Below, in pieces: positions 23,224 through 32,400 of a stretch of 40,254 nt of DNA. This stretch comes from Spirochaetaceae bacterium (lineage in GTDB: Bacteria > Spirochaetota > Spirochaetia > DSM-27196 > Alkalispirochaetaceae). The stretch is taken from positions 1-40,254 of the forward strand of contig REEH01000113.1 in NCBI GenBank assembly GCA_007695175.1, written 5' to 3'. Position numbers and translations under genes: made by a program. Each line of letters opens with the position of its first letter. The first letter of the stretch is position 1. The notes under the pieces were generated by a model. That model made no database searches, was not told where the DNA came from, and saw only the letters and a program-made list of their open reading frames with translations.

Positions 23224-24633
23224 ATGAAGGGTGTTCGCTTCGCGATCACCACCGTGCTTCTCGCCGTCGCTCTGGCCGGGTGTGCATCCACGCGGAATAC
23301 GCTCTTCGTGGAGGCGGACGATGCGGTCCGGGACGCGGATTACTCGCGAGCCCTCCAGATCGTTGAAAGCAACCAGGACCGGATGTACACCAGTCGTGAC
23401 GGGGTTCTCTTCTACCTCGATACGGGGATGCTGCTGCACTACGACGGGGAATACCGGGAAAGTACGGAGCGCCTTGAGGAGGCGGAGCGGCTCATCGAGG
23501 AGTACTTCACCCGGAGCATCAGTCAGGCCGCGGCCACCTTCCTCATCAACGACGCGATGCGGGACTACGGCGGCGAGGATTTTGAGGATATCTACCTCAA
23601 CGTCTTCAAGGCTCTCAACTTCCTCGGTGAGGGCCGGACCGAGAGCGCCCTGGTGGAGGCGCGGCGCATAAATATCAAGCTCAACCTCCTGGAGGACAAA
23701 TACCAGTCCCTGGCGGCAGGGTATGCCCGGGCGGAGGAAGCGGATGGGCCCGAGATACGGCCGGGGGAGAACAGATTCTACAACAGTGCTCTCGCCAGGT
23801 ACGTGAGCCTTGTTCTCAACCGGGCGGAGGGCAACGCCGACGGCGTACGCATCGACTGGCAGTTTGTCCAGGAGGCGTTTCGGCAGCAGTCAAACCTGTA
23901 CGATTTTCCCCTTCCGCTGGACGAAAGCACGGCGCGCATGCCCGCCGATTCCCGCTTGAGCGTTCTTGCCTTTGCGGGCCGCTCTCCGGTCAAGCTGGCC
24001 CAGACGCTCTGGATCCTCACCGGTGACAACATGGTGACGATCATCTACGCGGAGGAGGACGAGCGGCTGGGGCGGATTCCCCAGGGTCTGGCCAGTTTCT
24101 ACTTCCCCGGGGTTGAAGGGGGATACCGGTTCAAGTTTGAACTGCCCCGTCTGCACCCCCGCGGCTCCGAGGTTACCCACATACGGGTGGTCGCCGACGG
24201 GCGCGTGCTCGGTGAGGTTGAGATGCTGGAGAACATGGAGGAGATCGCCCTGGATACGTACCGCATCAAGGAGCCCATCGTCTTCATCAAGACGGTCACC
24301 AGGACCCTGGTGAAAAGCCTGGTGGGTGCGCGGGCGGGTCAGGCCATGCGCCAGGCCGGCAGTGAGTCGGGCACGGCGATCGGCATGATAGCGGGTATTC
24401 TGGGATCAATCGCCACGGAAATCGTTCTGGACGCAAGCGAGCAGGCGGATCTGCGCGTTTCCCGCTATTTCCCCGCCTACGCCTATGTGGGAGAGTGGGA
24501 TCTGCCGGCGGGAGAGTATGAGATCGATGTAGAATACTACCGGGGAGGGCAGCTTCTGTACGTGGACCGGCTCGGTCGCGTACCGGTTTCCCCCCGGAGT
24601 CCCAACCTTCTGTCCTCCTACCTGGCACGGTGA
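23224..24633 (+). CDS. COG3014-type lipoprotein
   Basis: This 469-aa lipoprotein has signal MKGVRFAITTVLLAVALAGC (Cys20). The N-terminal half is helical and TPR-like (DADYSRALQIVESNQDRMY; YDGEYRESTERLEEAERLIEEYF). FKALNFLGEGRTESALVEARRINIKLNLL is typical of COG3014. A glycine-rich segment (GTAIGMIAGILGSIATEIV) precedes a C-terminal beta-rich part. Function is unknown, but the family travels with lpoB, so a role in peptidoglycan synthase control or envelope assembly is inferred. It begins 13 bp after lpoB. Confidence 0.9.
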   Translation: MKGVRFAITTVLLAVALAGCASTRNTLFVEADDAVRDADYSRALQIVESNQDRMYTSRDGVLFYLDTGMLLHYDGEYRESTERLEEAERLIEEYFTRSISQAAATFLINDAMRDYGGEDFEDIYLNVFKALNFLGEGRTESALVEARRINIKLNLLEDKYQSLAAGYARAEEADGPEIRPGENRFYNSALARYVSLVLNRAEGNADGVRIDWQFVQEAFRQQSNLYDFPLPLDESTARMPADSRLSVLAFAGRSPVKLAQTLWILTGDNMVTIIYAEEDERLGRIPQGLASFYFPGVEGGYRFKFELPRLHPRGSEVTHIRVVADGRVLGEVEMLENMEEIALDTYRIKEPIVFIKTVTRTLVKSLVGARAGQAMRQAGSESGTAIGMIAGILGSIATEIVLDASEQADLRVSRYFPAYAYVGEWDLPAGEYEIDVEYYRGGQLLYVDRLGRVPVSPRSPNLLSSYLAR

Positions 24634-24722
24634 GTGCCGCGGAGGCGCAAGCGGGATGGGCGATAATCGGCGATACCGAGAGGATCAGGCCAATGCAGAC
24701 ACAACCGGGAATGAGGTGTGAA

Positions 24723-25772
24723 ATGAGAGTAATTCTGGGTGCGGTGGTAACGGCCGCGGTATTAATCATGGCCGGTTGCGCCGGCGGACCGGGGGGCGCA
24801 CCGTCGGCGCGGACGGCTCAGGACATGCCGGCGTGGTATCTCAATCCGTCGGCGGTCTATCCGGACCAGGTATATCTTACGGCGGTCGGAACGGGTGACA
24901 CGCGTCGGGACGCGGAGCAGCAGGCTCTGGCGGGACTGTCCCAGATCTTTGAGGCGGATATCGAGGTGGACATGACAACCCGGGAGCGGTATCGGGAGAT
25001 CATGACGGCCCAGGGCACCCTCTCGGAGACCGAGGTTGAGCTGGCCCAGACCACCAACGTGCGCTCCGCCCAGACACTGCTCAACGTGCAGACCGGTGAA
25101 GCGGCGGTGGATCAGTCCGGCCGGGTCCACGTGATCGCCTACATCGAACGCATCCCTACGGGACGCCTCTACGTGGAGCTGATCGAGAAGAACGGCAACC
25201 AGGTCCAGTACTTTCTGGACGAGGCGGCGGTGAGCGGAACACTGGTGCGGGAGTACGCCTACGTGAGTGCCGCGGCGGTGGTCGCGGCGGGGAACGAACT
25301 GCTCCGCGACCAGTTGCGCATCATTGCCCCCGCCATGGGACAGATTGTACGCCTCTCCTACACCTACGAGGATGTCCTGCGGCGACGGGTCGACCTGGCC
25401 GGGCGGATGCGTGTTTCCGTGGTCATCACCGACGACGAGGGTGACCGGGTGGGGGGCGTCCTGCGGCAGGCCCTGGGGGATGAGCGCTTCCCCGTCTCCT
25501 CGGAGGACCCGGTGTTGCGCATAACCGGTCGCGTCAGCCTGGAGCCCGTTGCCCTGAGCGATGAGTTTGAGACGGTGCGCTGGGTGCTGAATCTGGCCAT
25601 GAGCGGACCTGACGGCTCGGCGCTCATTTCCTACGACGACCAGGGGCGTGCCTCGGCGGTTACCATCGATTCCGCCCGCGCCTTCGCGTACCGTGACATC
25701 CAGGACGCGGTGGCGAAAAATTTCGTGCGGAGTATGCGGCGGTACTTTGACGGTCTTGTGCTCGGCAACTGA
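24723..25772 (+). CDS. LPP20-family lipoprotein
   Basis: This 349-aa lipoprotein has signal MRVILGAVVTAAVLIMAGC (Cys19). The LPP20-like domain follows: MPAWYLNPSAVYPDQVYLTAVGTGDTRRDAEQQALAGLSQIFEADI. The second half has a different alpha/beta region (GRMRVSVVITDDEGDRVGGVLRQALGDERF) that I do not recognise. ATG 24723 has GAGG 6-7 nt upstream. Earlier in-frame codons from 24630 encode a hydrophilic stretch ahead of the signal and were rejected. An 89-bp gap without other features separates it from the COG3014 gene. It is last in the operon. Confidence 0.9.
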   Translation: MRVILGAVVTAAVLIMAGCAGGPGGAPSARTAQDMPAWYLNPSAVYPDQVYLTAVGTGDTRRDAEQQALAGLSQIFEADIEVDMTTRERYREIMTAQGTLSETEVELAQTTNVRSAQTLLNVQTGEAAVDQSGRVHVIAYIERIPTGRLYVELIEKNGNQVQYFLDEAAVSGTLVREYAYVSAAAVVAAGNELLRDQLRIIAPAMGQIVRLSYTYEDVLRRRVDLAGRMRVSVVITDDEGDRVGGVLRQALGDERFPVSSEDPVLRITGRVSLEPVALSDEFETVRWVLNLAMSGPDGSALISYDDQGRASAVTIDSARAFAYRDIQDAVAKNFVRSMRRYFDGLVLGN

Positions 25773-25787
25773 GGCGTGAGGCGTCGG

Positions 25788-25805
25788 CCCGGACGGTTGT
25801 CCCGG
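25788..25805. terminator. Weak hairpin between convergent genes
   Basis: CCCGGAC (25788-25794) and GTCCCGG (25799-25805) form a 7-bp stem with one mismatch and a 4-nt loop, in the 33-bp gap between two convergent stop codons. There is no T-run on either side. Confidence 0.3.
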
Positions 25806-27263
25806 TCAGGAGCCGTGCCGGGCGATCCGTTCCTCGTGGAAGCCGAGAAAGATATCGAAGAGGATTGGATCGATCTTGTGGTTCTCCTCGATGAACTGGG
25901 TCCTGATCATGCCCAGGGCCTCCTCCGGTGTGAGGGGCTTGCGGTAGATGCGGTTGGGGTCCGTCAGGGAATCGTAGACATCGACAATCTCCAGCATCTT
26001 GGCGGGGAAGTACGCCAGGACCTCGTAGTCGATCAGTGGTTCCATCGTGTAGGACATGACGTAGTCCTGCGTCGCCGCGGGGTTGGCCTTCTTGTACGCC
26101 GCGAGAAACTCCCGGAAGTAACCGTACCCGCGGGGGTCGCCGTAGTACTCGTGGTGGTACCCCGTAATCAGAGCGGCCTCCCGGGGATAATTGGTTTTGT
26201 CCATGACCGCCTTGTATCCGAGCTTGACGTGACGCTCCACCGTTTCGCGATCGAAGCCTGACTCACCCTCGTGGTACTCGATGTCCTCCGCCTTGCCTAC
26301 GTCGTGTACGAGGAATCCCGTGGAAAACTTGTTGAGTTCCACCTCCGAGAGAGCCTTCATGCCTCCGAGAAAGACATGCTCCAGGCTCACGTAGTCCTCG
26401 TGAAGATGCGGAAGGAGGGAGCGATAATACTCCTTGTAGTCCCGTTTGAACCGCGTCCGTATGCGGGTTGCGATTCCCCGGGTGATGACCTGCCGGTTGT
26501 AGTAGAGCAGAAACTCCAGGCCCGTGAGGAAGACGCGCGTCATGTGCTGTGCAACGGTACCGTTGGACTTCTGTACGACTGCCCGGACGAGATCGTCATC
26601 GTAAATGGCGGAGTCCACCAGGCGGATAGTGGATTTCACCATCTTGTGCGTCTCTATCACCATCTCCCGGGTGTAGGCCCGGGCCTGGTCGTCTCCCTGC
26701 CGCAGCGCCTCAAGTAGAGACGCCCGATTGGCGAGGGCCGCGTCCCGGGACGCATCAACAAGAGCTTCCGCCACGACCTCGGGAGAGGCGCCTGGATCCA
26801 GCGCGAGCGCACTGAGATGCTCCGTCGTCCGCTGCAGGAGACCCACCCGCTCAGGCTGGTCCATTTCCGCGTACCTGCGCGCTTCCCCGCCGAAGTTGGT
26901 CGGTCTGTCCGCGGGGCTTTCCTCGGGAGGTGCTTCCGCCGGCTCCTGCGGAGCTTCCGGCTCCGTGGCGGATGTGTCCCGTTCAGCCTCCCGGGCGCGT
27001 TGCGCCGCCCGAGCCGCCATCTCACGTTTCAGCTCCTCCACCAGTGCATCCGCTATGGCGCGGTCAAGAAAGTACTCCCAGGTGGCGGGATGCTCCCAGA
27101 AGCGGGGGTTGTTCTGAAAGAGTGCACGGAACTGCACCTGTTTGATCCGTTGCGTCTCCCGGTGCCGGCAGAGGATGTTTTCCCGGTTCCGGAGAAGCAT
27201 ATTGACCACCGGAGGGTATCGAGCAATGAATTGTCGCAGGGGTATAACTTTCGCCGCGGCCAT
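25806..27263 (-). CDS. HD-GYP-like phosphodiesterase domain protein with altered GYP motif
   Basis: This 485-aa cytosolic protein has a helical N-terminus, an Ala/Glu-rich linker (about 110-145) and a C-terminal HD-GYP-type domain. Present are LVHDVGKAEDIEYH, HVKLGYKAVMD, HHEYYGDPRGYGYF in place of the canonical HHE..DG.GYP, and EIVDVYDSLTDPNRIYRKPLTPEEAL. HD-GYP domains hydrolyse c-di-GMP. The altered GYP loop makes activity uncertain. ATG 27263 was chosen: TATTCT ends 8 nt before it, whereas upstream in-frame codons overlap the divergent moxR start. No ribosome site is visible. A stand-alone signalling gene divergent from moxR. Confidence 0.85.
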   Translation of the reverse strand: MAAAKVIPLRQFIARYPPVVNMLLRNRENILCRHRETQRIKQVQFRALFQNNPRFWEHPATWEYFLDRAIADALVEELKREMAARAAQRAREAERDTSATEPEAPQEPAEAPPEESPADRPTNFGGEARRYAEMDQPERVGLLQRTTEHLSALALDPGASPEVVAEALVDASRDAALANRASLLEALRQGDDQARAYTREMVIETHKMVKSTIRLVDSAIYDDDLVRAVVQKSNGTVAQHMTRVFLTGLEFLLYYNRQVITRGIATRIRTRFKRDYKEYYRSLLPHLHEDYVSLEHVFLGGMKALSEVELNKFSTGFLVHDVGKAEDIEYHEGESGFDRETVERHVKLGYKAVMDKTNYPREAALITGYHHEYYGDPRGYGYFREFLAAYKKANPAATQDYVMSYTMEPLIDYEVLAYFPAKMLEIVDVYDSLTDPNRIYRKPLTPEEALGMIRTQFIEENHKIDPILFDIFLGFHEERIARHGS

Positions 27264-27338
27264 TTTCCGCAAGAATACCGCCTTTTGATCCGATAATCTA
27301 CCTTCCGATTTTTTTTTGTCCGGTGTAGGCTGGACGAT
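27264..27338. promoter_or_regulatory. Divergent promoter region between the HD-GYP-like gene and moxR
   Basis: In 75 bp there is a minus-strand TATTCT (27277-27272), 8 nt before ATG 27263, and a plus-strand TAGGCT (27326-27331), 7 nt before GTG 27339. Neither has a convincing -35. A T-rich run lies at 27310-27317. Both starts fit the leaderless pattern. Confidence 0.4.
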
Positions 27339-28349
27339 GTGATTACGGATGTCCTGCAAAACGCCCTTGCTCGCGTCATACGCGGGAAGGAATCAGTGCT
27401 GGAGCTCCTCGTGACGACGCTCGTCGCCGGGGGCCACCTTCTGCTGGAGGACCTGCCCGGTACGGGAAAAACCACCCTGGCGCGTGCCCTGGCGCAGCTC
27501 GTCGAGGGAAGCACCGGTCCCCTGGTCTTTCGGAGGATTCAGTTTACCCCGGATCTGCTGCCCTACGACATCACCGGAGTGGATATCTACGATCCCGCCT
27601 ACCGGCGCTTCCGCTTTGCTCCGGGGCCCGTCTTTGCCCACATTCTCCTGGCGGACGAAATCAACCGGGCGACGCCCAAGGTACAGTCAGCGCTCCTGGA
27701 GGTGATGAACGAGCAGCAGGTGACGGTGGGAGGATCAACACGTCGCCTGGACGAGCTCTTCCTCGTGATCGGTACGGAAAATCCTCTCACGATGGAAGGA
27801 ACCTACCCGCTCCCCCTGGCGCAGCTGGACCGCTTCATGATGCGTCTTCCCCTGGGGTATCCCGATGAGGAAGCGGAGCTCTCGATCCTGCGGGACGATC
27901 CCGGTCGACGTATCATGCCGGATCTTGTTCCCGTGACGACCCGGGAAGAAATCCTGGAGCTGCGTGCCCGGGCGCGGGATGTTTTCGTCCACGAGGACAT
28001 GCTGCGCGCCATAACGGCGATCCTGCGCGCCACCCGGTCGGATAAGCGGTTGAAGTACGGCGCCAGTCCGCGGGCGGCGCTGCACCTGCTGGATGCGATG
28101 CGCGCCCTGGCGCTCATCCGGAAGCGGGACTACGTTTCCGACGCGGAACTGAACGATCTTCTGGTACCGGTGCTGGCGCATCGCCTGCGTACGGCCACGA
28201 TGGAGGACGATGCCATACCGGTGGTGCGCGAGATCGGGGATCGCGTCCTGAGCCGTCTTCAGGAGAGCGGCCCGGGGGCGGGCGGTGCGGGGGCCGGTGA
28301 TGGAGTCGCCGGCGGTACGCTCGCCGGCGGCCCCGGGGGTGTCCCGTGA
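27339..28349 (+). CDS. MoxR-family AAA+ ATPase
   Basis: This 336-aa MoxR ATPase has Walker A DLPGTGKTT (38-46), Walker B ILLADEINRATPKVQSALLE, and sensor-region GTENPLTMEGTYPLPLAQLDRFMM. MoxR proteins act as chaperones with DUF58 and VWA partners. The following genes encode DUF58 and transglutaminase proteins, the standard module. The last 25 residues are Gly/Ala-rich low-complexity sequence. Start GTG 27339 lacks a ribosome site; a -10-like TAGGCT ends 7 nt upstream. Confidence 0.95.
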   Translation: MITDVLQNALARVIRGKESVLELLVTTLVAGGHLLLEDLPGTGKTTLARALAQLVEGSTGPLVFRRIQFTPDLLPYDITGVDIYDPAYRRFRFAPGPVFAHILLADEINRATPKVQSALLEVMNEQQVTVGGSTRRLDELFLVIGTENPLTMEGTYPLPLAQLDRFMMRLPLGYPDEEAELSILRDDPGRRIMPDLVPVTTREEILELRARARDVFVHEDMLRAITAILRATRSDKRLKYGASPRAALHLLDAMRALALIRKRDYVSDAELNDLLVPVLAHRLRTATMEDDAIPVVREIGDRVLSRLQESGPGAGGAGAGDGVAGGTLAGGPGGVP

Positions 28350-29430
28350 GTCGCCCGCGGCTTTCCATCTTCGGTGTCGCTTTTTTTTTGCCCTGCTTAT
28401 AACGCTTCCGGCCGGCGTGGTTCGGCGGGAGCCGGTCTCACTCCTGGTGGGGATCGGTATTCTTGGATTGATGGGCCTCGGCTCGGCGGTGAGTATCCTC
28501 CGTGTTCTGGGACGACGGGAGCTGGAGCTGGATATCCGGTTTGATCCTCCCGTCCTCTCCCGGGGAGAGGGGGCGGAGATGATCGTTAGCATCCGGGAGG
28601 GGTATCTTCCGGCGGGGACGATCATTCCCCTGGTCCTGCGGTCCGGTACGAGAGCGGAAATTGTGTCGATTCGAGTGGATCGGACCCTGTCCCCGGTGAA
28701 GGGGGGACCCCGCAGATTTTCCCTGCCGGTGCTTCCACGCGGCGTATACCGCCCCGAGGAAGTGCGGCCCATAATACCCGATCCGCTGGGAATCAGCACG
28801 GTGTCGCCCCCCTGCACCGTCCAGGCCGGTACCCTCCGGGTGATGCCCCGGGCGAGGCCCCTCAACATGACGGAGACATTTCAGGGGGAGGGAGTCCGGA
28901 CTCCTTCGCCGACCCTGAGGTGGAGCAGGTCCGGCGAGCGGGTGGATGTGAGGCCCTACGTCCCCGGTGATGATATCAGTCGCATTCACTGGAAGGTGTA
29001 CGCCCACACGGGAGAGCTCTTCTTCCGCATCCCCGAGGAGCTGCCCCCCCCTGCGCAGGCGGTTCGTCTCGTGGTGGAGGCGAATCAGCGCGATGAGGCG
29101 CTTCTCGACCAGGTGATCGAGTACGCTCTCGGCCTGGCGGAGACGCTGATGGCGCGGGATCACCGGGTGCTGCTCCTCGTTCGGACCAGGGAGGGGGGTG
29201 CGCCGGCCACGATTCCGGCGGGGTCGCCGCCGGAGGTCTCTTTTCCACTGGCGGCGCTGGACCACGAGATGGGAATTGTCGATCGTACGGGCTGGACCGC
29301 CGGGGAGAGACCGGAGGAGATCCGGGAGGGGATTATCCTTACCACGGAGGAGGCATGGATCGTTCTCGTACCGGAAGGAGGGAAAGCGGGTGCAGCGCAA
29401 CGAGTGGCGCCGCTTGATCGCGACGGGTAG
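28339..29430 (+). CDS. DUF58 domain membrane protein
   Basis: This protein of about 363 aa has an N-terminal membrane hairpin (FFFALLITLPAGVV and VSLLVGIGILGLMGLGSAVSIL). It carries the DUF58 core: RGVYRPEEVRPIIPDPLGI in the beta-rich part and GERVDVRPYVPGDDISRIHWKVYAHTGELFFR, the family signature. DUF58 proteins partner MoxR. The start is uncertain. GTG 28339 overlaps the moxR stop by 11 nt and gives a short N-terminus; GTG 28285 or ATG 28300 would add Pro/Ser-rich residues within moxR. No site has a good Shine-Dalgarno. It ends 40 bp inside the next gene. Confidence 0.88.
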   Translation: MSRESPAAFHLRCRFFFALLITLPAGVVRREPVSLLVGIGILGLMGLGSAVSILRVLGRRELELDIRFDPPVLSRGEGAEMIVSIREGYLPAGTIIPLVLRSGTRAEIVSIRVDRTLSPVKGGPRRFSLPVLPRGVYRPEEVRPIIPDPLGISTVSPPCTVQAGTLRVMPRARPLNMTETFQGEGVRTPSPTLRWSRSGERVDVRPYVPGDDISRIHWKVYAHTGELFFRIPEELPPPAQAVRLVVEANQRDEALLDQVIEYALGLAETLMARDHRVLLLVRTREGGAPATIPAGSPPEVSFPLAALDHEMGIVDRTGWTAGERPEEIREGIILTTEEAWIVLVPEGGKAGAAQRVAPLDRDG

Positions 29431-32400
29431 CCGGCAGGCTCTCTTCCTGCTGCTTGCCCTGGTGCTCTTTCTGCACCTGTCCCCCCTTGTTCCGCCCGGG
29501 CCCTCCCTGGTGCTGTACGTGCTCGGCTGGGTGGTGGCCGGCATCTCACCGCGGGGGCGGGGAGTCGGGCGAGCGTTTCTCTTTACCCTCCTCGTTTCCG
29601 CCGCCCTTCTGGCGGCGATGGCAATTCTGGGCTATCTCCTGCCCCCCTCACCGGGGAGCGTCCTGGCCGATCTGCTCCCGACGGCGCCCTACGCCCTGAT
29701 TCCCATGAGCGTTCTGGTACCGGCACTCTTTGCCTGGGAATGGTGGGTTTCCTCCCGCCGCTCCGGGCGCATCCTTTTCGCGCCGCTCCTCGCGCTGGTG
29801 ACGCTCTTGCTGCTCTGGACACAGGCTGATTTCCGGACCGACCTCCTGAGCCATCCCTGGCAGTATGCGTTCCTGGGCATTCTGCTGGTAATCCTGGTGG
29901 CTCTTCATCACATGTGTCTACCGCCGCAGGACCTGGTCACGCACCCGGCCCAGGGAGGGACGGGGAGGGGTGCCGGCCGCAGGTCGATTCCCCTGCTCCC
30001 TGCGGTGGCCGGGCCGGCCGGCCCGGCGGGCTCGGCGGGGCGGGACGGCACTGCCGCCGGGGCTCGCGGAGAGCGTGCCCCGGCGCTGCGCGCGGCGGCC
30101 TTCCGTGGAGCGATGCTGCTGCTGGTGGTGCTTCTCATGCTTGGTGCGTACCGGCGGTGGCAGGATCAGGCGGTTATCGCCGGCGGCGGGCTGCTGCGTC
30201 CTACCCTGTTCCGGTTTGACTTTGCCGACGTGATCTCCCTGGAGGGCGAGATTCAGCTCAGTCGCGAGCTGGTGATGCTGTACCGGGAGGACCAGCCCCC
30301 GCCGGACCGCCTGCTGCGCCGATACGTCCTCAGCGGCTACTCGCCGCGACGGGGATTCTACCGCCTCGACCCGGATATGGAACCCTCCCGGGCACCGCCA
30401 TTGTCGGTGCGCGAAGCGGCGGGGACGGATCTGGCTCTGCTTCCCGAACCGCCCGGGACGTATCGGATCGTTCCGCAGGAGTACTACGTCGTCAATTTCG
30501 ATCCCGATGCCCTCCTCTCGATCGTGGAACCCCTGGAGGTACGGGAGCGCGTTCAGCCGGCCCGATCGTCCTTCAATAATGCCTACGCGGTGCGCTCCCG
30601 GAGAATACGGGCCGAGGAGGATGAGCTGGGCCTGGTGGAATGGCCGCGGGACCTGCCCCGGTCGTGGCGGTCCGTTTACGTGGATACGCCCGTCCCCGCC
30701 CGCGTCGGGGAGCTGGCCCGGGAAATCACGCAGGAGATCGAGGGATACTACGAGACCGTACGCGCCCTGGAACGGCACCTTCTGGAGGAGTACTACTACA
30801 GCCTTGTTCCGGGTGACGCCCTTGACGGTGACCAGCTTTCCCATTTTCTCTTCGAGAGCCGCCGGGGGTACTGCTCCTATTTCGCCTTTTCCATGGCTCT
30901 CATGGCGCGCAGTCTGGGGATACCAGCCCGCGTGGCAGCGGGTTTTTTTGTCGTACCGGATGCGGGCATGCTCGGATTCCACCCCCTTCGCGGCGACATG
31001 GCCCACGCCTGGGTGGAGGTCTATTTCCCCGGATTCGGGTGGATCGAGTTTGATCCCACCTCCCAGACGCCCGCGCCGGGTGAGGTCTTCTCCATGGATT
31101 ACCAGATCGACCGGGATCAGCTGGCGGCTCTGGTGGAGGAGATCCTGGCGATGCCGGAAGGAGGGGACGAACCGCGTGGAACCACCCCGGAGGATACCGC
31201 CCTTACCCGGGTAACGGACGAGGTGGTACGCGTGCTGCGCCGACACTGGTACGGGATTCCCCTTCTCGCGGGAGCGCTGGCGCTGGTACGGAGGCGTCGG
31301 CGCTGGCGCAGGAAGCGCAGGCGCGATCCCGCCGGTGCGGCGGTGATTCTGTTCAACCGCACCCGACGGGCGCTCGCCGCTTTCGCGCCGGCGGCGTCCG
31401 GCACGATTCCCTTCGCCGGTACGCCGGAGCCGCTGGAGGAGGCGGGTCTGCTCGCGGCCCGGGCCCGTTTCGGGTCCCGATTCTCCGTGCAGGATCTGTG
31501 CAGCCTGGAGCAGCACCTTCAAGAGGCCAGGGCGGTGCTGCGTCGGGATCTGTGCTCCTCCCGCCGCTACCTGGCGTGTATCCGGTTCGTGTTCCGGACG
31601 GCGGGTGTTCCGGGGGTTCCCATGAGTCGATTCAACCGCACCACGGTCCTGCTGCTCTGCGTCCTCATCGGTACGACCCTGGGGATCCCGGGAGTACATC
31701 ACCTTCGGGCGGACACGCCGGACCTGGAGGAGCGGGAAACGGAGATCCGGCGGGTAATCGCCGCGGAGAACTACGAGGAGGCACTCCGGCGGATAGAGGA
31801 GGCGCGACGACTCTATCCCGGGGAGGGGCGCTTTCCCCTGATGGAGGGGGATCTCTACTACAACCAGGAACTCTTTCAGCTCGCCCTCGATGCATACCGG
31901 CAGGCCCTCGCCGTGGGGGCCTCGGAGTACTCCACGCGATTCATGCTGGCCCGGACGCTGGCGCGGCTCAACCGCGACGAGGAGGCGAGTTCCGAGCTGG
32001 AAAAACTGCACGCGGCGTGGCCGAACGATACCTTCGTCGTGGGCGACCTGGCGTGGCTCTACTTCAAACGCCACCGCCTGGTGGACGCACAGGAGCTGCT
32101 GGAGAGGACTATCGCGGAGGTGGGCCGTGAGCGGGATCTCCTCATGACGCTTGCCACGGTACGGGCGGGGCTTTTTGATTATCCCGCCGCTCTGGATGCG
32201 TACCGCACCGCCATCGAGGAGGCGAAACGGGAGGACAACCGCTTCTTCCAGGCGGTGGCGTACTACAACAAGAGCATCCTCCACGCCAATTTCTTCCAGT
32301 GGGAAGCGGCCCTGCGATCGGCGGAAGAATCCCTGGCCACGGCGGAGCGGTCCAGCGGATACATGATCCGCGCCGAGCTGCACCATCGTCGCCTGGATCT

